Assembly (NCBI RefSeq): GCF_000513955.1
Contig: NZ_AZUZ01000013.1
Coordinates: forward strand, 1-64,000
Reading direction: 5' to 3'
DNA: 64,000 bases
From: Pseudoxanthomonas suwonensis J47
Lineage (GTDB): Bacteria > Pseudomonadota > Gammaproteobacteria > Xanthomonadales > Xanthomonadaceae
The position numbers and the translations under genes were made by a program. The notes below the pieces were generated by a model. The model saw only the letters and a program-made list of their open reading frames with translations. It ran no database searches and was not told where the DNA came from. This document shows positions 56,223-64,000 of this stretch, one piece after another. Positions within the stretch are counted from its first letter, which is position 1. Each line of letters begins with the position of its first letter.

Positions 56223-57053
56223 TCAGCGGCGCTCCAGCCGGGCCACGCGCAGCTGGAACAGCACCTTGGTGACCAGCAGGCGTTCCTCGATCGGCTTCTG
56301 CACCAGGTCGTTGGCGCCGGACTTGAGCAGTTCGGACTGGTTGTCGCGGTTGCCGTCGCCGGTCATTACCAGCACCGGCAGGCGGCGCTTGCCGTAGGCG
56401 AAGTCGATGCGGATGCGCTCGACCACGTCGCGCCCGCTCAGCTCGCCCTTGAGGGTGACGTCGGTGAGGACCAGGTCGATGCGCTCGGGGATGCGGCCCA
56501 GCGACTCGGCGGTCAGCAGCGCGAACGCCTCCTCGGCGGTGAGCACGTGGATGACCTTGAGCTTCTGCCGCTCGAGCATGCGCCGGGTCGCCTCGGCCAC
56601 CACCCGGCTGTCCTCGATGTACAGCACGGTGGCGCCCTCGATCGGCTGCGGCTGCACGTAGCCGCGGATGAACTCGGCCAGCGCGTCGTGGCCCAGCGAC
56701 TTGTCGAAGTAGTCGGTGACGAACTCGGTGAAGCGGCGCTCGACCAGGTGCTGCTGCGCATCGCCGGAGACGACGATCACCGGCACGTAGGCCTGGCCCG
56801 CCGCCTCGCGCACGCTGCGCGCCAGCTCCAGGCCGTCGCCGTCGGGCAGCGACAGCGCGGTGGTGACCAGGTCGACCGCACCGGCTTCCAGTGCGGCACG
56901 CGCCTCGGCGATGCTGGCACAGCCGACCACCTCCACGCCCGGGAGCGCGCGCTGAAGCACGTCGCCGATCAGCTTGCGGACCAGTTTCGAGCCGTCGGCC
57001 ACCATCACCCGCGGCGCATCGCTGATCAGGTGCTTGAGCTCTCGGACTGCCAT
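56223..57053 (-). CDS. Response regulator with two receiver domains, first one degenerate
   Basis: A 276-residue protein made of two receiver domains with no DNA-binding or enzymatic output domain. The second (about residues 150-270) is complete: Glu-Asp in [11 protein letters not shown], phospho-acceptor Asp in [16 protein letters not shown], and Lys in DLVQKPIEE. The first (about 15-125) has [12 protein letters not shown] and [18 protein letters not shown], where the acceptor Asp is replaced by Ala, so it cannot be phosphorylated normally. ATG 57053 overlaps the ftsX stop (TGATG), coupling its translation to ftsEX. A role in signalling to cell division or in stalk-type localisation is a guess from context. 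Confidence 0.87.
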   Translation of the reverse strand: MAVRELKHLISDAPRVMVADGSKLVRKLIGDVLQRALPGVEVVGCASIAEARAALEAGAVDLVTTALSLPDGDGLELARSVREAAGQAYVPVIVVSGDAQQHLVERRFTEFVTDYFDKSLGHDALAEFIRGYVQPQPIEGATVLYIEDSRVVAEATRRMLERQKLKVIHVLTAEEAFALLTAESLGRIPERIDLVLTDVTLKGELSGRDVVERIRIDFAYGKRRLPVLVMTGDGNRDNQSELLKSGANDLVQKPIEERLLVTKVLFQLRVARLERR

Positions 57054-58026
57054 CAGGTCTCCGTGGGCCGGGTCTGCCGGAGGAAATGCCCAGTGACCGC
57101 CCAGGCCCCCAGCCACCCCAGCAGGACGGTCCCAACCAATACCATCGACCCGTGCAGTACATCCAGCCCCTTGAGCGAGAACTGGCTCCCGTAGCTGGCG
57201 GTCAGGGCGGCCAGCGGCTGGTCCAGGGCGGCGCCGGCGCCGGCCAGCAGGGCCAGGGCCAGCAGCCCCGCACCCAGGCCGTACCAGACGCCGAGGTACA
57301 GGAACGGCCGGCGGATGAAGCCGTCGCTGGCGCCCAGCAGCTGCAGCACGCCGATCTCCTCGCGCCGGGCCTGGATGTCCAGGCGCACCGTGTTGCCGAC
57401 CACCAGCAGCGCGCCCAGCCCCAGCAGCAGGGACAGCACCACGACCACGCGCTGGCCGAACGCCAGCCAGGCGTCCAGGCGCCGGCGCCAGACCGCGTCG
57501 TGCTGGACCAGGTCGGCCTCCGGCAGCCCCTCCAGCACGGTGGCCAGGCGCGCATCGGCGGCGCTGTCGCCGGCAGCCGGGGTCACCACCAGCAGGCTCG
57601 GCAGCGGATTGCCGCCGAGCACGTCGAGCGCATCGCCCAGCCCGCTGCTGCGGCGGAACTCCTCCAGCGCCTGCTCCGGCGTGCGCAGCTCCACCGCCGC
57701 CACGTCGCCGCGCGCGCGCAGCGTGTCGGCCAGCGTCGCCGCACCCTTCGCGTCCACGTCCATCTTCAGGAACAGGTTGATCTCGCGCGACTCCTGCACG
57801 CTGCCGGCGAAGTGGCGCAGGTTGTCCATCACGATCGACAGGCCCAGCGGCAGCGCCAGGGCCAGGCCCATCACCGCCACCGTCAGCAGCGTCGCCCACG
57901 GCTTGCGCAGCGCGCGGCCGAGGCTGAAGGCCAGGCTGTGCACGTGCTGGTCGAACCACACGCGCAGCCGCGAGGGCGATGCGGACGCGGCGGCACCATT
58001 GCCGCGGGCGGGCCTGGTCGCGGCGT

Positions 58027-58030
<4 letters not shown>
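57053..58030 (-). CDS. ftsX: Cell division ABC transporter permease FtsX
   Basis: FtsX, with FtsE, forms an inner-membrane complex that activates septal peptidoglycan hydrolases through EnvC-type partners. The 325-residue protein has an N-terminal cytoplasmic tail ([14 protein letters not shown]), a first span ([24 protein letters not shown]), a large periplasmic loop (about 65-180), and three C-terminal spans including [53 protein letters not shown], the MacB/FtsX core. It overlaps ftsE by four bases (ATGA) and the response regulator by one to three bases, a tight operon. Confidence 0.95.
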
Positions 58031-58713
<683 letters not shown>

Positions 58714-58810
58714 GCGGCGATTATGCAGTTCGGCGCGTCCCGGGCGACAGGGCGGGGGATCGTCCTTGCGGGCAGGTGGGCGGGAGGCCGGTGCGGGCTG
58801 CATCGCGCCC

Positions 58811-58839
58811 CCCGGATGCGCTGCGCTTGTCCGGGCTAC
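58811..58839. repeat. GTAGCCCGGAT-type repeat, inverted orientation
   Basis: CCCGGATGCGCT...TTGTCCGGGCTAC is the reverse-oriented counterpart of the repeat at 48716-48744, with the same CCCGGAT/TCCGGG stem. It lies about 100 bases upstream of ftsE. Confidence 0.7.
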
Positions 58840-59001
58840 GCAAGAGCCCTTCTCCCACCGGGGTGAGGCGGCATGTTTGCGCGCCACTGGCGCGCATGCC
58901 GGCGAACGCATGCGTCCCACGGACGGGAGCCCGGGCCCGAAGCGGGGGTCGTGGAGAGGGCAGGCGGGCCAATGTGGCGAGGATCCCGACCCTCACCCCT
59001 G

Positions 59002-59024
59002 CCCCTCTCCCGGAGGGAGAGGGG
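59002..59024. repeat. CCCCTCTCCC hairpin
   Basis: CCCCTCTCCC (59002-59011) and GGGAGAGGGG (59015-59024) pair perfectly over a three-base loop and are followed by an A5 run. In the plus direction it is preceded by CCTCACCCCTG. Similar pyrimidine-purine hairpins recur between genes of this group; it may be a bidirectional transcript end. Confidence 0.6.
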
Positions 59025-59068
59025 AAAAAGAACGAAGCCACGACCGAAACGCCGCAGAAGACGCGGTA

Positions 59069-59160
59069 GCGCGGGGGTATGGCGCAAGCGGCACAGGGAT
59101 GTGCCGCGGTCGCGCGTTGGAGCAGGACGCGGAACCGCGCGATGCGCCATACCCCCGCGC
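59069..59160. mobile_element. 92-base MITE-like element with 18-bp terminal inverted repeats
   Basis: The ends GCGCGGGGGTATGGCGCA (59069-59086) and its exact reverse complement (59143-59160) enclose two further stems: GCGGCACA with TGTGCCGC (59088-59095 and 59100-59107) and TCGCGCG with CGCGCGA. It has no coding capacity and no clear target duplication. Either a non-autonomous mobile element or a structured RNA fits; which one needs genome-wide copy counts. Confidence 0.45.
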
Positions 59161-59198
59161 TGCCGCGGCTCCGTCCGAAGCCGCCCACGCTGATGCGG

Positions 59199-59252
59199 TT
59201 GCCCTTGCCCTTGCCCTTGCCTTTGCGGTTGCCGTTGCCGCTGCCGTTGCCC
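59199..59252. repeat. Imperfect hexanucleotide microsatellite
   Basis: About nine units of a TTGCCS-type hexamer (GTTGCC, CTTGCC, CTTGCC, CTTGCC, TTTGCG, GTTGCC, GTTGCC, GCTGCC, GTTGCC) lie about 75 bases after the rhlB stop. It is non-coding and could vary in length by slippage. Confidence 0.7.
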
Positions 59253-59328
59253 TAATCAAGATGGCGGAACGGCAAGGGCGGCGAGACAGCCAGAAGCCGG
59301 ACGCAGAGGTCCGGCAAACCCCGGAGCG

Positions 59329-61065
59329 TCAGCCCCCGACCAGCGAGCGCAGCTTGCGGCCGATGCGGCCCAGCAGCGACTCGCGCTTGGTGTCCTTGGC
59401 CGGGGCGGGCGCCTGGGCCGACGCCTGGCCGCGCAGCGACGGCGCCGACTGGCGGATCGCCGGCACCGCGGACGGATTGGACTGGTCGCCGGCCGGTACG
59501 TTGCCGTCGACCGGCTTGCCGCGACGACGACGGCGACGCTTGCGCGGCGCGCGCTCGCCCTCACCCTCGCCCGCCGGAACCGCACCGGCCCCGGCCACCG
59601 CCGGCTGCGGACGCGGCGCCCGTTCCGGTGCCGCCGCCTGGGCCTCGCCACCGGCAACGGCCGCGCCCTCGCCCTGCGGCTTGCGGCGCGGACGGCGCTC
59701 GCCCTCGCGACGCTCGCCACCGCCACTGCGGCCACCGCTGCGACCGCCGCGCGAACGGCCGCCGCCACGACGCTCCTCGTCGGCGGCACGCTGCTCGCGC
59801 GCCTCGCGGAAGATCTGGCCGATGCTCTCGCCGTCATCTTCCTCGCCCTCGGCCGCTTCCGGCTTCGGACGCTGCGGGCGCGGCAGCGCGGTCAGCAGCT
59901 CCGCGGTGACCGGCTCGGACGGGATCTTCTGGTCGATGTAGGCCTCGATGTCCGGCAGCGACATCGCGTAGCGCTCGCAGGCGAAGCTGATCGCATCGCC
60001 CTCCTCGCCCAGGCGCGCGGTACGGCCGATGCGGTGGACGTAGTCCTCCGCGTCGAACGGCAGGTCGTAGTTGTAGACGTACTTCACGCCGTCGATGTGC
60101 AGGCCGCGGGCGGCCACGTCGGTGGCCACCAGGATCTCCAGCTGGCCGGCCTGGAACTTCTTCAGCAGCGACTCGCGCTTCTTCTGCGGCACGTCGCCGG
60201 ACAGCACGCCGACGCGGTAGCCCGCTTTCTCCAGCGCGCGCGCCACCCGCTCCACGAAGGCCTTGGTGTTGACGAAGATCATCGTCCGCGCGCCTTCGCT
60301 GCGCGACAGCAGGCCCAGCAGCAGCGGCAGCTTCTCCTCGTCGGCCGGGTAGTACAGCTTCTGGCGCACGCGCGCGGCGGTGACGGTCTCGGCCTCCACC
60401 ACCAGCTTCTCCGGCTCGTTCATGTGCTCGTAGGCCAGCTCCAGCACGCGGTGGCTGAGGGTAGCCGAGAACAGCAGGGTCTGGCGGGTGGTGCGCTCCG
60501 GCATCCGCCGCAGCAGGAAGCGGATGTCCTTGATGAAACCGAGGTCGAACATGCGGTCGGCCTCGTCCAGCACGCAGACCTCGCAGGCGTGCAGGGACAC
60601 GACCTTGTGCTGCTTGACGTAGTCGATCAGGCGGCCGGGGGTGGCGATGATGACGTCGGCCCCCTTCTGCAGCAGCTCGCGCTGCTTGTCGTAGTCCACG
60701 CCGCCGTAGACCAGGGCGAACTTCAGGCCCAGGTCGGAGGCGAACTTCATCGCGTCCTTGTGGATCTGGATGGCCAGTTCGCGGGTCGGGGCCAGGATCA
60801 GCGCGCGCGGGTCCTCGACCTTGCGGTCGGCCAGGGCCGGGCGGGTGAGGAGGCGGTTGATCACCGCCACCAGGAAGGCCAGGGTCTTGCCGGTGCCGGT
60901 CTGGGCCTGGCCGGCGACGTCGCGCCCGGCCAGCGCCATCGGCAGGGTCATGGCCTGGATCGGAGTGCAGCGGGTGAAGCCCGCCGCCTCCAGGCCGGCG
61001 AGCAGCGCCGGGTGCAGGTCGAACGAGGAAAAAGCTACATCGGTCAGCGGTTTGTCGCTCATCAT
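59329..61065 (-). CDS. rhlB: ATP-dependent RNA helicase RhlB
   Basis: A DEAD-box helicase of the RNA degradosome type. The 578-residue protein has the Q motif ([13 protein letters not shown]), motif I AQTGTGKT, Ia [28 protein letters not shown], and [12 protein letters not shown]. After residue 420 comes a long low-complexity tail rich in Arg, Gly, Pro and Ala (for example [12 protein letters not shown] and [12 protein letters not shown]), which should bind RNA or a partner. Two adjacent ATGs (61065 and 61062) are possible starts. It is divergent from trxA, as in E. coli. Confidence 0.95.
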   Translation of the reverse strand: MMSDKPLTDVAFSSFDLHPALLAGLEAAGFTRCTPIQAMTLPMALAGRDVAGQAQTGTGKTLAFLVAVINRLLTRPALADRKVEDPRALILAPTRELAIQIHKDAMKFASDLGLKFALVYGGVDYDKQRELLQKGADVIIATPGRLIDYVKQHKVVSLHACEVCVLDEADRMFDLGFIKDIRFLLRRMPERTTRQTLLFSATLSHRVLELAYEHMNEPEKLVVEAETVTAARVRQKLYYPADEEKLPLLLGLLSRSEGARTMIFVNTKAFVERVARALEKAGYRVGVLSGDVPQKKRESLLKKFQAGQLEILVATDVAARGLHIDGVKYVYNYDLPFDAEDYVHRIGRTARLGEEGDAISFACERYAMSLPDIEAYIDQKIPSEPVTAELLTALPRPQRPKPEAAEGEEDDGESIGQIFREAREQRAADEERRGGGRSRGGRSGGRSGGGERREGERRPRRKPQGEGAAVAGGEAQAAAPERAPRPQPAVAGAGAVPAGEGEGERAPRKRRRRRRGKPVDGNVPAGDQSNPSAVPAIRQSAPSLRGQASAQAPAPAKDTKRESLLGRIGRKLRSLVGG

Positions 61066-61184
61066 CCAGTCTTCATGAGGCCCGTCGCAGCGTGTCGCGG
61101 TGGGCGGCTTGCATCGGTTTCCGGCGCGCCGCACACTGCGGGCCGTCGTCGGATCGCGCGGCCGTCGGGGGGACGGTAGCCCCC

Positions 61185-61214
61185 TTGACTTCTCCGCGAA
61201 ACGCCCCAGTTTAC
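61185..61214 (+). promoter_or_regulatory. Candidate promoter of trxA
   Basis: TTGACT (61185-61190) is followed 18 bases later by GTTTAC (61209-61214), a weak -10. Transcription would start near 61221, about 50 bases before the trxA GTG. The -35 is the best in the 205-base gap between rhlB and trxA. Confidence 0.42.
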
Positions 61215-61270
61215 CCCAAAGGCGCCGCCGGCCCCGTTTCCGCCGGCGCCGGCAATCACGGAGATATAAA

Positions 61271-61609
61271 GTGAACGACAAGGTGATGCACGTCGGCGAT
61301 GCCGATTTCGACAGCGCCGTGCTGCAGTCCCAGGAACCGGTTCTCGTCGATTTCTGGGCCGAATGGTGCGGCCCCTGCAAGATGATCTCGCCCATCGTGG
61401 ACGAGCTGGCCGAGGCCTATGAAGGCCGGGTGAAGGTGGCCAAGGTCAACATCGACCAGAACCGCGCGACCGCGATCCGCTACCACGTGCGCTCGATCCC
61501 GATGCTGCTGCTGTTCAAGGACGGCCAGATCCAGGCCACCCAGGTCGGCGCCGTCGGCAAGGGCCAGCTGACCCAGATGATCGACCGTACCCTCGGCGCC
61601 GCCGCCTGA
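61271..61609 (+). CDS. trxA: Thioredoxin 1
   Basis: A cytoplasmic disulfide reductase. The 112-residue protein has the active site WCGPC at residues 32-36 ([13 protein letters not shown]) and the cis-Pro loop [13 protein letters not shown]. Length is close to the E. coli protein. The start is GTG 61271, supported by GGAG six bases upstream; ATG 61286 would remove the first strand. It lies between rhlB and rho, a conserved order, with a hairpin after its stop. Confidence 0.96.
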   Translation: MNDKVMHVGDADFDSAVLQSQEPVLVDFWAEWCGPCKMISPIVDELAEAYEGRVKVAKVNIDQNRATAIRYHVRSIPMLLLFKDGQIQATQVGAVGKGQLTQMIDRTLGAAA

Positions 61610-61623
61610 GGAACAAAGCCTTG

Positions 61624-61648
61624 CGGGACGGCCGGGGAGGCCGTCCCG
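61624..61648. terminator. Hairpin after trxA
   Basis: CGGGACGGCC (61624-61633) and GGCCGTCCCG (61639-61648) pair perfectly over five bases, 15 bases after the trxA stop. There is no T-run, so termination may be partial, with some readthrough to rho. Confidence 0.5.
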
Positions 61649-61677
61649 ACAGCGCCTGAACCGCTTGCCTGGCCCGC

Positions 61678-61705
61678 TTGCCGGGCGGCCGGAGGCGGTG
61701 ATAGT
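61678..61705 (+). promoter_or_regulatory. Candidate rho promoter
   Basis: TTGCCG (61678-61683) and GATAGT (61700-61705) are 16 bases apart, the -10 preceded by TG one base away. Transcription would start near 61712, giving a leader of about 120 bases before the rho start, long enough for the autogenous attenuation known for rho. Confidence 0.4.
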
Positions 61706-61830
61706 GTCGGTACAGCCGGCCGCAGATCCGTGGCCGCGTCCTGTCCGCGGACCACTCCGCCGGGCCCATCCCACCAGGATCCCAAACGCCCGCACCGGGC
61801 GCTCGCACCTACCAGCGAGGAATCGCAATC

Positions 61831-63543
61831 TTGTCCGAGAACACCCTGCCTGAAGCGCCCGGGAGCGAAGACGCACCCGCCGAGAAGCGTGCGCGCAAGC
61901 GCGTGAGCAAGACCGCCGACACCGGCGGCGAAGCGGCCGCCGCGGCCGCGCCCGCTGCTCCGCCGGCGCCTCCCGCACAGGCCCCCGCCCCGGTCCAGTC
62001 CGGCGGCGACAACGCTTCCAGCAACAACGCCCCGGCCGCCGAAGGCGCCGCCCCGCAGCAGCCTGGCGCCAACGCCGGCGGCCAACCGCAGGGCGGTGGC
62101 GAAGGTGGCGACCGCGACCAGCGCGAAGGCGGTGGCCGCAACCGCCGCGACCGCTTCCGCAACCGCCGCGACCGCCAGCGCGAACGCTTCCGCGACGACG
62201 GCGGCATGCAGGACGACAACGGCAACAACCAGATGCAGCAGCCGCCGCGCCCGCACCCGAGCGTGCCGGAAGGCTTCCCGCAGTACTCGCTGGGCGACCT
62301 CAAGCGCATGCCCGCGCACAAGCTGCTGGAGATCGCCGAGCAGCTGAACATCCACGAGGGCGTGGCCCGCGCCCGCAAGCAGGACGTGATCTTCGCCCTG
62401 CTGAAGGTGCTGACCCGCCACGGCGAAGGCGTGCAGGCCGACGGCGTGCTGGAAATCCTGCCGGACGGCTTCGGCTTCCTGCGCGCGGCCGAGGCCAGCT
62501 ACCTGGCCGGCCCGGACGACACCTACATCTCGCCCAGCCAGATCCGCCGCTTCAACCTGCGCACCGGCGACCACCTGTCCGGCCGCATCCGCTGGCCGAA
62601 GGACGGCGAACGCTACTTCGCCCTGGCCGTGGTCGACACGATCAACGGGGAGCCGCTGGAAGCGTCGAAGAACAAGGTCCTGTTCGAGAACCTGACCCCG
62701 CTGTTCCCGCGCCGGCGCTTCCGCCTGGAGCGTGGCGACGGTTCGACCGAGGACATCACCGGCCGCATCCTCGACCTGATGGCCCCGCAGGGCAAGGGCC
62801 AGCGCTCGCTGATCGTCTCCCAGCCGAAGGCGGGCAAGACGATGATGATGCAGCAGATCGCCACCGCGATCACGACCAACCACCCGGACGTGCACCTGAT
62901 CGTGCTGCTGATCGACGAGCGTCCGGAGGAAGTGACCGAAATGCAGCGCACCGTGCGCGGCGAGGTCATCTCCTCGACCTTCGACGAGCCGGCCGCGCGC
63001 CACGTGCAGGTCGCCGAGATGGTGATCGAGCGCGCCAAGCGCCTGGTCGAGCACAAGAAGGACGTGGTGATCCTGCTCGACTCGATCACCCGCCTGGCGC
63101 GCGCCTACAACAACGTGGTGCCGTCCTCGGGCAAGGTGCTCACCGGCGGCGTCGACGCCAACGCCCTGCACCGCCCGAAGCGCTTCTTCGGCGCGGCGCG
63201 CAACGTCGAGGAAGGCGGTTCGCTCACCATCATTGCCACTGCGCTGATCGACACCGGCAGCAAGATGGACGAGGTGATCTACGAGGAGTTCAAGGGCACC
63301 GGCAACTCCGAGGTGCACCTGAGCCGCCGCATCTCCGAGAAGCGCGTGTTCCCGGCCATCGACATCAACCGCTCCGGCACCCGCCGCGAGGACCTGCTGA
63401 TCGAGCCGGAACTGCTGCAGAAGATCTGGATCCTGCGCAAGCTCCTGCACCCGATGGACGAGATCGGCGCGATGGAGTTCCTGCTGGACAAGATGAAGAA
63501 CACCAAGTCCAACGACGAGTTCTTCAGCTCGATGAAGCGCTGA
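61831..63543 (+). CDS. rho: Transcription termination factor Rho with N-terminal disordered extension
   Basis: Rho is a ring ATPase that ends transcription of untranslated RNA. The 570-residue protein starts at TTG 61831 (GAGGAA eight bases upstream). Residues 1-151 are a low-complexity Ala/Pro/Gly then Arg/Asp/Asn-rich extension absent from E. coli Rho. The Rho N-domain starts at [21 protein letters not shown]. The RNA-binding cold-shock fold (GFGFLRA), the Walker A region [23 protein letters not shown] and the R-loop [12 protein letters not shown] follow intact. The extension should bind RNA. A terminator follows. Confidence 0.96.
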   Translation: MSENTLPEAPGSEDAPAEKRARKRVSKTADTGGEAAAAAAPAAPPAPPAQAPAPVQSGGDNASSNNAPAAEGAAPQQPGANAGGQPQGGGEGGDRDQREGGGRNRRDRFRNRRDRQRERFRDDGGMQDDNGNNQMQQPPRPHPSVPEGFPQYSLGDLKRMPAHKLLEIAEQLNIHEGVARARKQDVIFALLKVLTRHGEGVQADGVLEILPDGFGFLRAAEASYLAGPDDTYISPSQIRRFNLRTGDHLSGRIRWPKDGERYFALAVVDTINGEPLEASKNKVLFENLTPLFPRRRFRLERGDGSTEDITGRILDLMAPQGKGQRSLIVSQPKAGKTMMMQQIATAITTNHPDVHLIVLLIDERPEEVTEMQRTVRGEVISSTFDEPAARHVQVAEMVIERAKRLVEHKKDVVILLDSITRLARAYNNVVPSSGKVLTGGVDANALHRPKRFFGAARNVEEGGSLTIIATALIDTGSKMDEVIYEEFKGTGNSEVHLSRRISEKRVFPAIDINRSGTRREDLLIEPELLQKIWILRKLLHPMDEIGAMEFLLDKMKNTKSNDEFFSSMKR

Positions 63544-63567
63544 GCCGGACCCTTCCGGCAAGGCCCC

Positions 63568-63595
63568 GGAAAGCCCCGCCGACGCGGGGCTTTCC
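63568..63595 (+). terminator. Terminator after rho
   Basis: GGAAAGCCCCGC (63568-63579) and GCGGGGCTTTCC (63584-63595) pair perfectly over four bases, 24 bases after the rho stop. The T-run is inside the stem, and the tail TGCATCC is short of T, so strength is moderate. It may also end the convergent gene at the right edge. Confidence 0.65.
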
Positions 63596-63633
63596 TGCAT
63601 CCGGGGGGCGCGCGGCAGCGGTCGGCGCCGTCT

Positions 63634-64000
63634 TCACCGGCACTGGAAGTCGCCCGCCCCTACCGGCGCGCAGCCGTCGCCCCACCTGCCGGTCTGCCGC
63701 CAGTAGGCGACAACGCCGGCTTCCACCAGCAGCTTCCTGAAGTCCGGGTGCGCGCGCAGGCCCGAATACGGCGCGTTCCACAGGGCCACGTAGGGGTAGT
63801 GCGACACGGCTCCCTCGTCGAACCCTTCCTGTGCTTCCAGGTACCTGCGCAGGGCCGCCATGGCCAGGTCGGCATCGCCCAGGGCGTCGGCGACGTTGAT
63901 CGCCAGGTATGCGGAGTTGCCGGCATCGCCGACGGAGCCGTCGACGACCCGGCGCACCAGGGCCAGCATCGCCTCGCGCCGGCCGAGCACCCCACCCAGC
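63634..64000 (-). CDS. Partial gene: C-terminal part of an unidentified, TPR-like protein
   Basis: The last 122 codons of a minus-strand gene whose front lies beyond the window. The segment reads AMLALVRRVVDGSVGDAG, then helical repeats (YLAINVADALGDADLAMAALRRYLEAQ), and ends WNAPYSGLRAHPDFRKLLVEAGVVAYWRQTG, then a Cys near the C-terminus. This resembles the end of TPR-containing regulators with N-terminal winged-helix domains (the LR-x-HP-x-F-x-x-L pattern), but the identity cannot be settled from this part. The stop at 63634-63636 lies 39 bases from the rho terminator. Confidence 0.7.
   Translation of the reverse strand, partial: LGGVLGRREAMLALVRRVVDGSVGDAGNSAYLAINVADALGDADLAMAALRRYLEAQEGFDEGAVSHYPYVALWNAPYSGLRAHPDFRKLLVEAGVVAYWRQTGRWGDGCAPVGAGDFQCR

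Larger units (their letters stand above)
58714..59328. other. Repeat-rich intergenic region between ftsE and rhlB
   Basis: These 615 bases hold no gene with a ribosome binding site and normal codon use. They contain a GTAGCCCGGAT-type repeat (58811-58839), a purine/pyrimidine hairpin (59002-59024), a 92-base structure with 18-bp terminal inverted repeats (59069-59160) and a hexanucleotide microsatellite (59199-59252). The open frames seen here are long only because GC-rich DNA lacks stops. Confidence 0.75.

Noticed and set aside
58721-59259. Several overlapping frames in the ftsE-rhlB spacer
   Set aside because: They cover repeats and hairpins, have no ribosome binding sites and read as Arg/Pro/Ala-rich shadow on both strands.

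Overview
The window reads as chromosomal DNA of a high-GC gammaproteobacterium of the Xanthomonadaceae/Lysobacteraceae (Xanthomonas, Stenotrophomonas, Lysobacter, Luteimonas, Pseudoxanthomonas kin). The grounds are the very GC-rich third codon positions, the plant-type glutamate-cysteine ligase, the glutaredoxin-HesB-rhodanese fusion, GTAG-type REP repeats like those of Stenotrophomonas, GTG/TTG starts and a Rho with a long disordered N-terminus. I cannot name the genus. No rRNA, tRNA, CRISPR array, complete insertion sequence or prophage was recognised.

Layout. 1-2183 is a partial aceE. 2184-5956 is an accessory island between aceE and maeB: a truncated TonB-receptor gene, a second gene remnant apparently split by an insertion, and a minus-strand cassette of two double-glycine-leader peptides (5567-5836 and 4303-4506), an HExxH putative metallopeptidase (4691-5512) and two paralogous CPBP-like membrane proteins (3784-4251 and 3150-3614). 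The gaps between these genes carry strong hairpins and the cassette looks AT-richer than its flanks. It is my best candidate for an undescribed system, probably a RiPP/bacteriocin-type locus with self-protection or maturation functions. 5957-19348 holds central metabolism and housekeeping genes (maeB, gltS, dadA-like, a DUF1704 QEGLA peptidase, rsgA, an alanine transaminase with a lipase and a methyltransferase, a deacetylase pair, the glutaredoxin fusion). 19426-26105 has DUF924, a secreted amidohydrolase pair, DUF1761, an isomerase, DegV and a Dph6-like protein.

26119-28612 is a formaldehyde detoxification operon (frmR-frmA-fghA) with a visible operator. 28804-32222 has a Q/N-rich peptide, Mn catalase, DUF488 and a secreted protein. 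32287-38593 contains gshA, a VIT-family transporter, engB, cytochrome c4, two DsbA-type oxidoreductases and a nuclease-fold protein. 38636-44677 has an SDR, a lipoprotein, a tandem REP array, sppA, a MATE pump and DUF3667. 44700-53903 has a sigma-like/DUF3106 membrane protein, a DnaA-box cluster in front of priA, an NYN protein, an MFS permease, NDH-2, a TRIC channel and rpoH. 54136-63543 has DoxX-pirin, ung, ftsE-ftsX coupled to a double-receiver protein, a repeat-rich spacer, and the conserved rhlB / trxA-rho region. The window ends inside an unidentified minus-strand gene.

Functional themes are redox and thiol chemistry (gshA, glutaredoxin, trxA, DsbA pair, frm operon, Mn catalase, pirin), RNA and ribosome biology (rsgA, engB, rhlB, rho) and envelope functions (ftsEX, sppA, transporters). 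Statements about families rest on motifs read by eye; no search was run.
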